From a virus, in IMG/VR virus record IMGVR_UViG_3300038701_000237, positions 1 through 24,685 of that record: a DNA stretch of 24,685 nucleotides; one strand, given 5' to 3'. The position numbers and the translations under genes are program-made. The notes below the pieces were generated by a model. That model was not told the DNA's origin, made no database searches, and saw only the letters and a list, made by a program, of their open reading frames with translations. Shown in pieces: positions 7,441 to 16,088 of this stretch. Every line of letters begins with the position of its first letter. The first letter of the stretch is position 1.

Positions 7441-9900
7441 CTACCCAAAAAAGTAATTTGATCTTAAAACCCCGGATAAATCTAGGTTTCCTTTAGGAGG
7501 TAGATCAGGAAGCTCAATGTCATGCCTCTCCTCGTGAACTCTCTTAAAGTCTGCTAAAATATCATACTCGTTATGTAACCTAAAGAATTGGTTACGTATA
7601 GCTAAGTGCAAAGCATCTGTATCAGCAGCGTGTGTGCCGAAATCATCGTGTATCATGGCAAAGCTTATATCGTCCTCGCACTGTGTCATCGCATTAATCG
7701 TCATCATCATGTGACATGCATCGACATGATGCACTAGATTAGGGCTAGAGCCTTGTCTCTGTTTACGTCCGTTTAGCTTATCTGTATAGGTTGCTATGCG
7801 TACCCGAAGCCTGCCGCCTATCTGTGTCTCTATTTGCTTAGATATATACTTCATAGAAGACTGTAGTACAGGGAACCCTAGCGGACTATTGTACTGCATG
7901 GGATGACCTGCTTTAGACAACACAGATGAACACTCCTGTATCCAATCCATAGCTGCTCTGGCCGCAATAACTACCTCGCTTATACTTTCCCATAGAATAG
8001 GGCTTAAGTACAAGGCGTGTTTGAATTGTGTATTATTTGGAAAGGCGTGAGGAAGGTTCTCATGTTGCCAGCTATAAATGCTGGCTGTACAAGACTGTTG
8101 CGTAGAGCCATATGGTAACGTCATCACTGGCTTCTTAGGTAGACCCCTAGGAATTACATTATCTGGTAGGCTAGTATACCAGTTGACTGCACCACCTTCT
8201 CTGAATGAGGCTAGTTCTTTAACCTTCTCAAGACAGGTATCTGCAACATCTTGGTAAATGTCCTCTGGAGTTTCCGAAGGAATAAGGTTGACCGCTTTTC
8301 CTCCGACTGCATCAAGGAGCATCGCAGAGAAGTGTTGTAGGCCGTTACATGAACCGTCAAGCCCAATGGGCAAGTGAGACACGAATGTCTCCGGATACGG
8401 TTGTCTGGACATGGCCCTATACTCGAAACACCACGCAAGGAACTGATACGGCTTATCTGCCTCGGCCCACACGCTACGGTGTGTAATCGGGTCTTCCCCC
8501 ACTGCCTGCCACTTATCTGCATTTTCATCAATAAATCTAACTCTGTCATCGTAGCTTCCTTTGTCATTTCCGTATTTGTTAGCGCCATGTACCTTAAGCC
8601 AATACATTCCCCGCTTACCTATCTTCTTTCCTTTACTGAACTGGATGAGGCCCTTGGACTGATCTGTACCCTGTGGATTAAGGCCACTAGATGTACAGTA
8701 TACCCGTCCTCGGAAGTCACATTGATATACGTACCAGAACTCGTCCACAGCCTTCATCTCATTTGCTATACGTATAGTGCGGACAAGAGATAGGTTCTTA
8801 GCTACACGTTCTTTCTCAAGGGTATGTAATTCTCGTGTCTCTGCTTTCCAGTTATTGAATAGCTCTAGTCTAGGATCACCTTCTGGTATAGCATCCACTT
8901 TATCTTCGTCTGCTAACGGACAGGCAGGGAATACATAGGGTTCTGATCTAGGCATACCACATCCTAGGTTCTTATTCCATACCTCTTGCATCACCTCTAG
9001 GACTTTTGTGTTTACTGTCCATGCTGTACTTTGCATAGCGTTAATAGCAGATAATACTTCTGGCATCTCTGCATTATTGTACAAATCTGTTCGTAAACTA
9101 GAAGAGCCCCGTACCTTAATTAGAGGCGTTATACGACGCATACCCGGACTGTAATAGCCACCGTCTGATACACTTGTCCACGGATCAGGTTCTACTATAC
9201 AAGGCATACGGTCAGGGCTAGTAAGCTCTACTACATCGTTATGTTTAGTGATCCAATCAAGGCACTGCGCTGTTGGGACAACTCTCGCAGTCCCAGACTT
9301 TCCGCCTTTTCCTCTTTCTTGTGATTGTTCAACAAGGTCGCATACTTCCATAAGAAGAGATATAACCAAAGCACCTACCCCGAAGGTGTCAATATCAGAC
9401 CAGCTATTCCATAACATGCCTTTGTCGGTGGACTTAGCCGCGAGTACCCGCCTCTTGTGTTTATAAGACGTTGTGCCTCTTCTTTCAAAGTCTCTTATGA
9501 GGGTGTCATAATACTCTTTGTATTCCTCTTGGAATTTCATAAACCGTAACTCATCTTCGCAACTACGGCCAATTTTTTTACATACTGTTGCTAGGCTAGC
9601 TCCGTCATTAAACACTGCGCCGATAACAGACCGAAGAGCGAACAAGGCTACCTTGTCCGTCTCAACGGTGTCTAGGAGTTTAGCGTATTTATTACGTCTG
9701 CGTCCCTCTGGATGCTTTCCAGCGAGGTATGCAGACAAGTGCTCTGATATAGTCAATACGTATCCATGTAGCATACGGCTACCTGCTGACGTATCTTGGG
9801 GACGATCTTGCACAGCTTTCTGCTGCTGATTACGAAAACGGTTAATTCCCCGGTTCATCATCTCATCTTCCCATCTAAGCTGTTCTGCAATAGTTGACAT
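7441..9900 (-). CDS. Single-subunit DNA-dependent RNA polymerase (T7 gp1 family)
   Basis: An 819-residue protein, close to phiKMV RNA polymerase and shorter than T7 (883). Catalytic residues are all visible: Asp515 in 'DGSCNGLQH' (T7 Asp537), Lys589 and Tyr597 in 'KKPVMTLPYGST' (T7 Lys631 and Tyr639), a 'NLVHHVDACHMM' segment, and Asp752 in 'HDDFGTHAAD' (T7 Asp812). 'QCDFRGRVYC' precedes the palm. It ends ...NYFFG, comparable to the aromatic C-terminal foot of T7. It would transcribe the late genes from phage promoters. The gene lies after the replication genes and directly before the structural block, as in phiKMV, instead of at the early end as in T7, so the host polymerase must transcribe the upstream genes. 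Its ATG overlaps the endonuclease VII stop (TAATG). Confidence 0.97.
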   Translation of the reverse strand: MSTIAEQLRWEDEMMNRGINRFRNQQQKAVQDRPQDTSAGSRMLHGYVLTISEHLSAYLAGKHPEGRRRNKYAKLLDTVETDKVALFALRSVIGAVFNDGASLATVCKKIGRSCEDELRFMKFQEEYKEYYDTLIRDFERRGTTSYKHKRRVLAAKSTDKGMLWNSWSDIDTFGVGALVISLLMEVCDLVEQSQERGKGGKSGTARVVPTAQCLDWITKHNDVVELTSPDRMPCIVEPDPWTSVSDGGYYSPGMRRITPLIKVRGSSSLRTDLYNNAEMPEVLSAINAMQSTAWTVNTKVLEVMQEVWNKNLGCGMPRSEPYVFPACPLADEDKVDAIPEGDPRLELFNNWKAETRELHTLEKERVAKNLSLVRTIRIANEMKAVDEFWYVYQCDFRGRVYCTSSGLNPQGTDQSKGLIQFSKGKKIGKRGMYWLKVHGANKYGNDKGSYDDRVRFIDENADKWQAVGEDPITHRSVWAEADKPYQFLAWCFEYRAMSRQPYPETFVSHLPIGLDGSCNGLQHFSAMLLDAVGGKAVNLIPSETPEDIYQDVADTCLEKVKELASFREGGAVNWYTSLPDNVIPRGLPKKPVMTLPYGSTQQSCTASIYSWQHENLPHAFPNNTQFKHALYLSPILWESISEVVIAARAAMDWIQECSSVLSKAGHPMQYNSPLGFPVLQSSMKYISKQIETQIGGRLRVRIATYTDKLNGRKQRQGSSPNLVHHVDACHMMMTINAMTQCEDDISFAMIHDDFGTHAADTDALHLAIRNQFFRLHNEYDILADFKRVHEERHDIELPDLPPKGNLDLSGVLRSNYFFG

Positions 9901-10289
9901 TACTTTCCTTTAAGCTGTGCTCGTTTCTTCCGTGCCTTTGCGTTACGTGCTAGGCGCTTCTCTTGTTCTGTCTTGTGAGTAGGGTGGAGGTATCTACCGT
10001 GCTTAGGTTCTACGTGTCTTTCTAAGTACTCTACAAGACGCCTAAGAAAAGAAAGTACGTTATCTTTTCCTACGCATCTCGTAGCAAGATTAAATATCTT
10101 ACCTTCCATACCGTTACAATTAAGACACAGCACGTCGCGTATGTAGCCTGTCCTATGATCGTGATCTAATGCAGGCTTCTTTCCTTTAGTTCCTTTCATA
10201 GACTTCAAACAAAGAGGACATAAGTGTTCTTGCTTTACTAAGAGATGGTTACGTACTGCTGGTAGTTGACTGCTCTTTAGCCTTTTCAT
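9900..10289 (-). CDS. Recombination endonuclease VII (T4 gp49 family)
   Basis: A 129-residue His-Me-finger nuclease. It has the zinc site Cys24-Pro-Leu-Cys27 ... Cys55-Leu-Asn-Cys58, and the catalytic segment 'ALDHDHRTGYIRDVLC' with Asp42, His43, then Asn59 after the second Cys pair, matching Asp40/His41/Asn62 of T4 endonuclease VII. The family cleaves four-way junctions and branched DNA and trims replicative concatemers for packaging. The basic C-terminus ('KARKKRAQLKGK') would bind DNA. It replaces T7 endonuclease I (gp3) functionally, as in phiKMV-type phages. The ATG at 10289 with AGGAGAGG upstream sits inside the end of the exonuclease gene (41-base overlap). Confidence 0.93.
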   Translation of the reverse strand: MKRLKSSQLPAVRNHLLVKQEHLCPLCLKSMKGTKGKKPALDHDHRTGYIRDVLCLNCNGMEGKIFNLATRCVGKDNVLSFLRRLVEYLERHVEPKHGRYLHPTHKTEQEKRLARNAKARKKRAQLKGK

Positions 10290-11214
10290 TCACCTCTCCT
10301 AACCAATCTAACACACTCTCGCCTTTAACACGGCGCATCCACAGAAGCTCCATATCTCCTACTAAGGCTTTATTCCATGTTGTAGGTTCCTGTGTTCTAT
10401 AGTCAATCCATTCATGTTGGCTCTCTGACCACAGTTTCTTGATAAGATTAAAGCAATCTATATCTGTCTTACAGTCTGCAAGAAGCTTTTCAGTAGTTAC
10501 TGCACCACAGTTCATAGACTTTCCGTCTTTTTCACGAGTGTACTTAGGAAGCCCTGCGATGTTATCTGCCGCATCTCCCATTAGACATTGCGCCCAAAAG
10601 AACTTGGTTCCCCATCCTAGTAACTTTGCCGCAGACGCACTACGATCAATCCAGATATGTCCAAATGTATCCTCTGAGTTGTCTACAATCGTCTCTGTAT
10701 CGAAGTCCCATAATAGTCCGGGGGCCATACGTAGGTCTTTGTCTTTAGATACAATGACGGACAACTCCGGTGTACCCGCTCTACAAGCGGCATAATTAGC
10801 CTGTGTCATACCGTCATCTGCTTCTTGGTCAAGATGAACAATACTATTCAATTTTTCACCAATGAAATGCCTAATTGCATCTAAATCAGCAGGTTTAGCT
10901 TTATCCTTGCGGTTAGCTTGATACGGTTTAGTTACTGCCAAAGCCTCGCGCCCACCTTTGTCTGATCCGGGAGGTGTAATATGTGCTACGTAATCTGTAG
11001 CCCCTACTTGCTTCATATGCATCTTTAGAAGGGAAATTACTTGCTCCTTCTTCTGCGCAAGGCTACGCATAGGGGCAATACCATCCAACTCATCCTTGCG
11101 ATTAGCGGCGGCGATATACGCCATGAAATCTGCATCAATGTGTGCTACCCTGCCTTCTACGGGAGCTAAGTAATTGTATTCAGGATTTTGACCGGGAAGA
11201 TTATCCCCGGTCAC
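10249..11214 (-). CDS. 5'-3' exonuclease (T7 gp6 / flap nuclease family)
   Basis: A 321-residue protein (T7 gp6 is 300). Metal-binding motifs of the PIN/FEN fold are present in order: 'HIDADFMAYIAA' near residues 25-36, 'DQEADDGMTQANY' near residue 120, 'VIVSKDKDLRM' near residue 150, and 'MGDAADNIAGLPK' near residue 215. It removes RNA primers and degrades host DNA to mononucleotides in T7. The start is uncertain: the frame opens after a TAG at 11250-11248, and the best start is GTG at 11214 with AGAGG eight bases before. No ATG comes before residue 31, after the first metal-binding Asp, so a GTG start is likely. It lies 25 bases after the SSB gene. Confidence 0.92.
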   Translation of the reverse strand: MTGDNLPGQNPEYNYLAPVEGRVAHIDADFMAYIAAANRKDELDGIAPMRSLAQKKEQVISLLKMHMKQVGATDYVAHITPPGSDKGGREALAVTKPYQANRKDKAKPADLDAIRHFIGEKLNSIVHLDQEADDGMTQANYAACRAGTPELSVIVSKDKDLRMAPGLLWDFDTETIVDNSEDTFGHIWIDRSASAAKLLGWGTKFFWAQCLMGDAADNIAGLPKYTREKDGKSMNCGAVTTEKLLADCKTDIDCFNLIKKLWSESQHEWIDYRTQEPTTWNKALVGDMELLWMRRVKGESVLDWLGEVNEKAKEQSTTSST

Positions 11215-11239
11215 TCCAAAGGCCTCTAGGACGCTTATA

Positions 11240-12115
11240 CTATAGCCCTAAGTCAGCAAGAACATCGTCTTGCGCGGGTTTCTCTTCTACTTCTGGAGAG
11301 CTATCTTCAATAGTCTCGGGAAGCTTTGTCTCTTCCTTAGGTTCCTCTTTAGGCCCCTCAGACAGTTCTTTGGTAATATCGTCTCCGCCTGCTAAGAAAG
11401 CTTCGAGAGGCGATCCTACGAAGTCTACGGCGGCAAGGCAAGTCTGTTGAATGAAGTTCTTACTTACTTCTGTATCAACACCATCTACTTTACGAGTGTA
11501 CGTCCCGTCAATAAAGATGCTCTCCCATTGCTCTATACTAGGACTTTCCCACAAGAGCAGGCGAGGTGCAACGGTAGCCGCAGGAACCTCAATCGGCGTA
11601 GAGGTTTCTGATACTGGATCAAATGTCTCTGGCGCACCGATGTTCCATCCGTTCTCGTCGTCGAGGTTAACCCATGTGGTTTTCTTACCATCTTTCTCAG
11701 TCACGTTATGTGTGACTTTAACAAGGAAACCTTCGCCTAACATTTCAGCCATGTGCTTAATATCTTGGCGACCTGCAATCATCTTAGTAAGTAGTTTATA
11801 AAATTTAGCTTTCTCATTAGATGATACTTTGATCTTAATATCTACAGTATTTGTACGGCGTTTTAACTCACCATCTTTCTCATACTCTGCGATATGTTTT
11901 TTACCATTCAACTCAAAGGTAAGCCGAGCTTCAAGTGCTGGTGGTTTATCTTTGCCTTTGTAGGGACGCTGTGGCTGTTTCCCTAATTCAACATAGCCAA
12001 CAAAACGCGCAGTAGTCCATCCCTCGGGTGCTACAGTGCGTTCAAAGCCTTTAATGGCCTCGGTCTGATCTGTAACGTCCTTAGCTGATTTAGCTTGGTC
12101 TAGTAGTGTACTCAT
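11240..12115 (-). CDS. Single-stranded DNA-binding protein (T7 gp2.5-like role)
   Basis: A 291-residue protein with a globular, Lys/Thr-rich N-terminal two-thirds ('GWTTARFVGYVELGKQPQRP' opening strands; 'ARLTFELNGKKHIAEYEKDG') and a long Glu/Pro/Asp-rich C-terminal tail (from about residue 245) ending 'DDVLADLGL'. A disordered acidic tail with a hydrophobic tip is the standard partner-binding end of phage and bacterial SSBs. It sits between DNA polymerase and exonuclease, as expected for a replication SSB. The alternative is a structurally different SSB unrelated to gp2.5. AGGAGA precedes the ATG, and the gene opens after the A+T-rich gap that holds the candidate origin. Confidence 0.8.
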   Translation of the reverse strand: MSTLLDQAKSAKDVTDQTEAIKGFERTVAPEGWTTARFVGYVELGKQPQRPYKGKDKPPALEARLTFELNGKKHIAEYEKDGELKRRTNTVDIKIKVSSNEKAKFYKLLTKMIAGRQDIKHMAEMLGEGFLVKVTHNVTEKDGKKTTWVNLDDENGWNIGAPETFDPVSETSTPIEVPAATVAPRLLLWESPSIEQWESIFIDGTYTRKVDGVDTEVSKNFIQQTCLAAVDFVGSPLEAFLAGGDDITKELSEGPKEEPKEETKLPETIEDSSPEVEEKPAQDDVLADLGL

Positions 12116-12239
12116 ATTTATCTCCTGTGTTATGAGTATTAATTATATCTTTAGTGTATACTACTATAGTATAATAAATAGGTATAATAGTATGTTTTAT
12201 AATCCTAATCATATTTCTCCCTTATCTAATAAGGAGGGA
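12116..12239 (-). other. A+T-rich gap, candidate replication origin
   Basis: Seventy-seven of the 100 bases at 12121-12220 are A or T, the most A+T-rich stretch between genes in the window. On the minus strand it follows directly after the 20-base repeat at 12225-12244. It includes the palindrome TACTATAGTA and several TATA runs. In T7 the primary origin is a phage promoter followed by an A+T-rich segment, so the layout is suggestive. No gene of useful length fits here. Confidence 0.45.
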
Positions 12240-12244
12240 TTAAG
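12225..12244 (-). promoter_or_regulatory. Candidate phage RNA polymerase promoter, copy 2 (20-base repeat)
   Basis: Identical over 20 bases to the site at 7421-7440. It covers the last bases of the DNA polymerase gene (the TAA stop is inside the repeat) and points towards the SSB gene. On the minus strand it runs on into ATAAGGGAGAAATA, where TAAGGGAGA resembles the initiating end of T7-type promoters; this extension is not shared by copy 1, so it may be chance. Confidence 0.5.
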
Positions 12245-14513
12245 ACGGTTTCCAGTGATGCAGGTCTAACATGTTTGGACCGACTTCTGCATCAACCGGG
12301 AACGGTACAGCACAATCATAATCGAAGTACTTTTTCAACATCTGCGGTACAGCCTCCATAATCCTTTTGGCCCCTCTCATGACCTCATCTACCACCTCGG
12401 GCTGCATATCAAACCAGACGCAGTCATGAACCGTGTTGACAAGCAGAGCACGTCCTCCGAAGTTATCGGTAGATACAAACCATCTCCAAAGGACACCCAA
12501 AGCCATTTGGACGATTTCTCCGCCTGTACCTTGAATTGGATAGTTTTTAAGTTCGGGTGGTGCGAACGTGTCCATAATACCATCGCGGTCTCTAAGCCAC
12601 TTAGGTGCATCATAGGAGCGGAAACTATAAGTTGTTCCTGTAGGGGCCTGCCAAGAACCTCTTCTAAAAGTTCTATAGCCTCTTTCTCCGTCTCGGAAAG
12701 CAACAGCCATATGGTTAACTTCTTTCTCCACCTCTTGATTAAATTTAACGACATCGGGATATAATAGCTCCTCTGCTATAATTAGTGCTTCTACGTCTTC
12801 CTTAGGTATACCCGTCGCTAGAGCGATTGCGGACGCACCTGCTCCGTAAGCTCTCTGGAACGAGAACTCCTTAACTCCTGTACGTCTTGGCTTCCATGTA
12901 CCGTGGTCTGGATGGTTCTCATCCTTACACCATAGAAGCGCATCCTCATAGGATATACCAAACTTATTTGATACGCGCTTACAGTGAAAGTCTACCCGTG
13001 CTCTCAAGTCGTTTACAAGGTTAGTGTCTCCTGTCAACATACCCTGTACAACTACTTCTAGCTGAGAGTAGTCAATCTCTCCTACGACCCCATCAGCAAA
13101 CCTGCTTATAAACATAGCCTTAACCCTACTAGGAGCACGAGGAATGTTTTGGCAGTTAGGATTAGAGCTAGATAGGCGGCCCGTTACTGTACTACTGTGG
13201 TTAAGCATATGATGGATAATGTGAGTAACAGGATCAACGCAGGTAAGCATACCTTTGTACTCTCCATTCTTATCCTTAACAGCGTAGTATGTACCTATCT
13301 CCTTATCTAGCTTCGTCTTCAATGACATAGCTTTCAAGAAGGGTACTCCTGTGCCGCCAAGTAGGATAACCGTATCGCTGTCTGTAGAGTACAAAGGATT
13401 TCCTGCACCGTCTGTGGTAGCAAGCTTCTTAATATCTAGCTCGACAGGATCGACATATCCGGGAAGCTCCCAAAAGAAGTCTTGGTATTTAACCTTAAGC
13501 TCTCCCGGTACATCTACGTTCTTGAATTTACCCTGTCCAACTTTCTTTCCTGATTTGTACGTGTCCTGTCCTGCATAAACACCGTACTCGTCTTTATCAC
13601 CGTCATCAAGGGTATCCGGATCACAGGCCTCGTTTCCAAACAAGGGCCACTTAGCCTTAGCCTTCTTACGGGCAAGTTGCCCTGTAGCTTCATCAAGGTA
13701 AGTAGTACGTTTCTTGTAGCGTATAGTACCGCCATAGATAATAGCAGACTTATGCGTACCTGATCCCCAAGAGAAGCCTACTTCCTCAGGAATGTCTTTA
13801 AGGTACTCTTCTAGTTCTTTAGTGGCTTTGGATAACTCTTCGTTAAGCCGCTTCAAATCAGTATTAGCTGTCTGTACGCATACCTTAATTCCATTGAACT
13901 CCATCTCAGTAGTTGCACATAACCCGTCCATACGGACTTCTATCATCTTCAACATACCTTGAGATTTAGCAAGCTCTAGCTGTCCTAGGTAAATAAGCTC
14001 CGTATTACCAATGTCGCCGCTGTTACGATGTTCACTCTCCGTACCTACTAAGTAATCTTTAATAAGCTCTGGATCAATGTCAGAGGTCTGGACGCCTGCG
14101 TTCCAAAGCTCTTTCATACCATCAACCTTCTTACGTCCGCCATAGCTCTCAATGATTTGATCCATCGAGTTCATATGGAATTTACTCTGCATGTGTCGTA
14201 GTAGATATTCCGCATACTGCGTACACCATACTCTCCCACCGCGCTTGTAGAACGCCTTTAGGTCAGGACTATTGTTTGCCATCTCATAGAGTAAATCGAA
14301 CTTAATGTTATGGCCGACAAGGACGCTAACGTCATCGTCAATCTTTAGGTAGTTGTCACCTGTCTTGCCGGGGTAGAACTCATGTGAGCAAGCGACATGG
14401 CCCTCTTTCTTCCATCCCCGCGCAACAACGTAGTTCTCAGGGTGAAACGGATTAGCTTTCCTCTTGTGGGACTTGTGTATCTGTGTCTCGCTGTCGAATA
14501 TCATATACACCAT
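12240..14513 (-). CDS. DNA polymerase, family A (T7 gp5 type, with 3'-5' exonuclease)
   Basis: A 757-residue replicative polymerase (T7 gp5 is 704). The exonuclease domain opens with 'IFDSET' (Exo I, D-x-E) and 'VGHNIKFDL' (Exo II). The polymerase domain shows motif A 'GEIDYSQLE' with Asp481, the O-helix 'RRTGVKEFSFQRAYG' with Lys and Phe552 at the position of E. coli Pol I Phe762, 'NYPIQGTGGE', and motif C 'VNTVHDCVWFD' with Asp697. A Phe at the 762 position is common among lytic phage polymerases. The ATG at 14513 has GGGAG eight bases before it and lies within the end of the upstream 80-residue gene (62-base overlap). ATG codon 4 is a less likely start. Helicase, primase and SSB genes lie nearby. 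Confidence 0.97.
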   Translation of the reverse strand: MVYMIFDSETQIHKSHKRKANPFHPENYVVARGWKKEGHVACSHEFYPGKTGDNYLKIDDDVSVLVGHNIKFDLLYEMANNSPDLKAFYKRGGRVWCTQYAEYLLRHMQSKFHMNSMDQIIESYGGRKKVDGMKELWNAGVQTSDIDPELIKDYLVGTESEHRNSGDIGNTELIYLGQLELAKSQGMLKMIEVRMDGLCATTEMEFNGIKVCVQTANTDLKRLNEELSKATKELEEYLKDIPEEVGFSWGSGTHKSAIIYGGTIRYKKRTTYLDEATGQLARKKAKAKWPLFGNEACDPDTLDDGDKDEYGVYAGQDTYKSGKKVGQGKFKNVDVPGELKVKYQDFFWELPGYVDPVELDIKKLATTDGAGNPLYSTDSDTVILLGGTGVPFLKAMSLKTKLDKEIGTYYAVKDKNGEYKGMLTCVDPVTHIIHHMLNHSSTVTGRLSSSNPNCQNIPRAPSRVKAMFISRFADGVVGEIDYSQLEVVVQGMLTGDTNLVNDLRARVDFHCKRVSNKFGISYEDALLWCKDENHPDHGTWKPRRTGVKEFSFQRAYGAGASAIALATGIPKEDVEALIIAEELLYPDVVKFNQEVEKEVNHMAVAFRDGERGYRTFRRGSWQAPTGTTYSFRSYDAPKWLRDRDGIMDTFAPPELKNYPIQGTGGEIVQMALGVLWRWFVSTDNFGGRALLVNTVHDCVWFDMQPEVVDEVMRGAKRIMEAVPQMLKKYFDYDCAVPFPVDAEVGPNMLDLHHWKPS

Positions 14514-14694
14514 CTTCGTACTCCCTTACATTTACAAAACAGTCTGGATAGTTATGCTCTAGCACTGCTCTTACGAGTTCAATACTGTTATCATATAAAT
14601 CCGGATCGTCATCCTCTCTAATGACTACCCTACACTCTGTAGGATGCCCGGCACAAGTTCCAAACACTACACTTAATACGGAAACTTTACTCAT
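14452..14694 (-). CDS. Hypothetical protein, 80 residues
   Basis: A small acidic protein between phosphoesterase and DNA polymerase. It starts MSKVSVLSVVFGTCAGHPTE and has many Asp/Glu residues, with 'VREYEDGVYDIRQRDTD' at the end. Its ATG shares ATGAGTAA with the end of the upstream gene, with GGAGAG in place, which supports a real start. It overlaps the DNA polymerase gene by 62 bases, more than any other pair here, so its C-terminal 20 residues are encoded over the polymerase N-terminus. No family is recognised. Confidence 0.72.
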   Translation of the reverse strand: MSKVSVLSVVFGTCAGHPTECRVVIREDDDPDLYDNSIELVRAVLEHNYPDCFVNVREYEDGVYDIRQRDTDTQVPQEES

Positions 14695-15898
14695 TAAACT
14701 CTCCTTTAATGTGTCCTAGTTGTATAGCCATGCTATCGAAGATGGAGGTGCGGAAATTATCTTTGCGTTTAACATGGGCAAACATAAGCTGCGCGGGCTC
14801 CCCATCGTATCCTGCGATACCGGAATACTCTTCTCCTCCCCTACTATCACCGAAGAACGCGCCATTCACTACGTAACGGTCATTGTTGAAGCGGCAGATA
14901 TTGTGCTTATCTCCCATACGGAATAGCGTGATATACTCCTTTAGTTGGTCTGTACGCTTAGCTACATGGTCTTTCATAGACTTGTAAGAAGCTGCTACAC
15001 CTACGCCGTGCTCATATAGAACCTTGTTACCGTAAATCTGGTGAACATGGAAAGCACCTTTAGGAATATAGTAAGTAGCATTAATCCCAGCTAAGGTACT
15101 CATCTCCTTAATCGCGTGATAAAGAGGCCAACTAAGTTGCTCCTGTCCCGGCTGGAACATAAACAATCCATGCCCATCCCAATCGTGGTTGCCTGTAATC
15201 ATAACACACTCAAGAGGGGCAATCGTAGCGAGTCGGCGTATAACGTCATGGAAGATTATCTCTTGTGCCAGCTTAATCTGATCTGCTGTACCAATGTCAC
15301 ATGCTCTCGCTGATTGTAGTCCATGCTTCTTGTCACTCTCGATAATATCTCCGAGTAATGCGAATACAATCTTGTCAATAATAAATCCGTCGCGTTGGTA
15401 GCGATAGATATTATTCATAGCTACTTCTATATACTCTTGTACACGAAGACGCGCTACCTTGCTGTCATAGTCGTTCATGAGCTTACCTATTTGTAAGTCA
15501 GAGAACAGCAACTCAATGGTTAGATTTTTACCTTCTCCTGTCTGCTCACGAACTACGGGAGGATTAACAGCAGGTATGCTTCCGACAGCCTTCTTAAGAG
15601 CCACTAGGAAATCATCCCGTCCGTTAATACCGTCTTCTGTACGACGCGCTTCACGGCGTAGACGGTTGTTTGTGATAGTCAGGCGGCGATTAGTCTGCCT
15701 AAGCAGCGCAGTATCTGCGGATATTAGAGTATCCGGATCACCTAAATCGTCTACCCATGTCTGTAGGTTCTGGCGAGTTACGCGGGAAGCAGGACTATAA
15801 TTCTTGTTAATAAACCTAGCAGCTTCTGTGTAATTACCATTACTCTCTCGCATGGCAGTCCGGATTTCATCATCCGTGACTTCATTTCGTTTACCCAT
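14687..15898 (-). CDS. Helix-turn-helix plus metallophosphoesterase protein
   Basis: A 403-residue, two-part protein. Residues 8-50 form a Fis/HTH-like DNA-binding segment ('NGNYTEAARFINKNY', then 'TRQNLQTWV'). A charged linker follows (60-125). From residue 128 comes a calcineurin-like phosphoesterase: 'LFSDLQIGK' (Asp134; the usual D-x-H reads D-L-Q), 'LLGDIIES' (Gly183-Asp184), and 'ITGNHDWDGHG' (Gly236-Asn237-His238-Asp239), with 'RMGDKHNI' later. Members hydrolyse phosphodiesters or nucleotides using two metals. Phosphoesterase genes beside the DNA polymerase occur in phiKMV-type phages, so a role in replication or DNA repair is likely, though the substrate is unknown. AGGAG lies six bases before the ATG, and the gene overlaps the upstream gene by 8 bases. 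Confidence 0.9.
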   Translation of the reverse strand: MGKRNEVTDDEIRTAMRESNGNYTEAARFINKNYSPASRVTRQNLQTWVDDLGDPDTLISADTALLRQTNRRLTITNNRLRREARRTEDGINGRDDFLVALKKAVGSIPAVNPPVVREQTGEGKNLTIELLFSDLQIGKLMNDYDSKVARLRVQEYIEVAMNNIYRYQRDGFIIDKIVFALLGDIIESDKKHGLQSARACDIGTADQIKLAQEIIFHDVIRRLATIAPLECVMITGNHDWDGHGLFMFQPGQEQLSWPLYHAIKEMSTLAGINATYYIPKGAFHVHQIYGNKVLYEHGVGVAASYKSMKDHVAKRTDQLKEYITLFRMGDKHNICRFNNDRYVVNGAFFGDSRGGEEYSGIAGYDGEPAQLMFAHVKRKDNFRTSIFDSMAIQLGHIKGEFNE

Positions 15899-16088
15899 AT
15901 AATTCTCCTAATTTCTCATATAGACGTATAGCATCCTCTTTATCTAATATAAAGGCATCTTGGAAAGGATCAGTAAGAATCATATGCAATCCAATTCTTT
16001 CAGACACAGGGAAATATACAATTTCTATTTCATCTTCTGGTATTACCAAATCAATTCCTCTAAACACTTCTACAGGTTTATTATTCAT
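15891..16088 (-). CDS. Hypothetical protein, 65 residues
   Basis: A 65-residue acidic protein that starts right at the helicase stop (TAA then ATG) and overlaps the phosphoesterase start by 8 bases. It has alternating hydrophobic strands ('EIEIVYFPVSERIGLHMIL') and a C-terminal helix ('KEDAIRLYEKLGELYG'), so a small alpha/beta fold is likely. No family recognised. It is kept because it exactly joins two real genes with coupled starts. Confidence 0.75.
   Translation of the reverse strand: MNNKPVEVFRGIDLVIPEDEIEIVYFPVSERIGLHMILTDPFQDAFILDKEDAIRLYEKLGELYG

Noticed and set aside
12225-12244. The 20-base repeat as a terminator hairpin (CCTTAT/ATAAGG)
   Set aside because: The 6-bp pairing exists only at this copy and is not followed by a T-tract; the second copy cannot form it.
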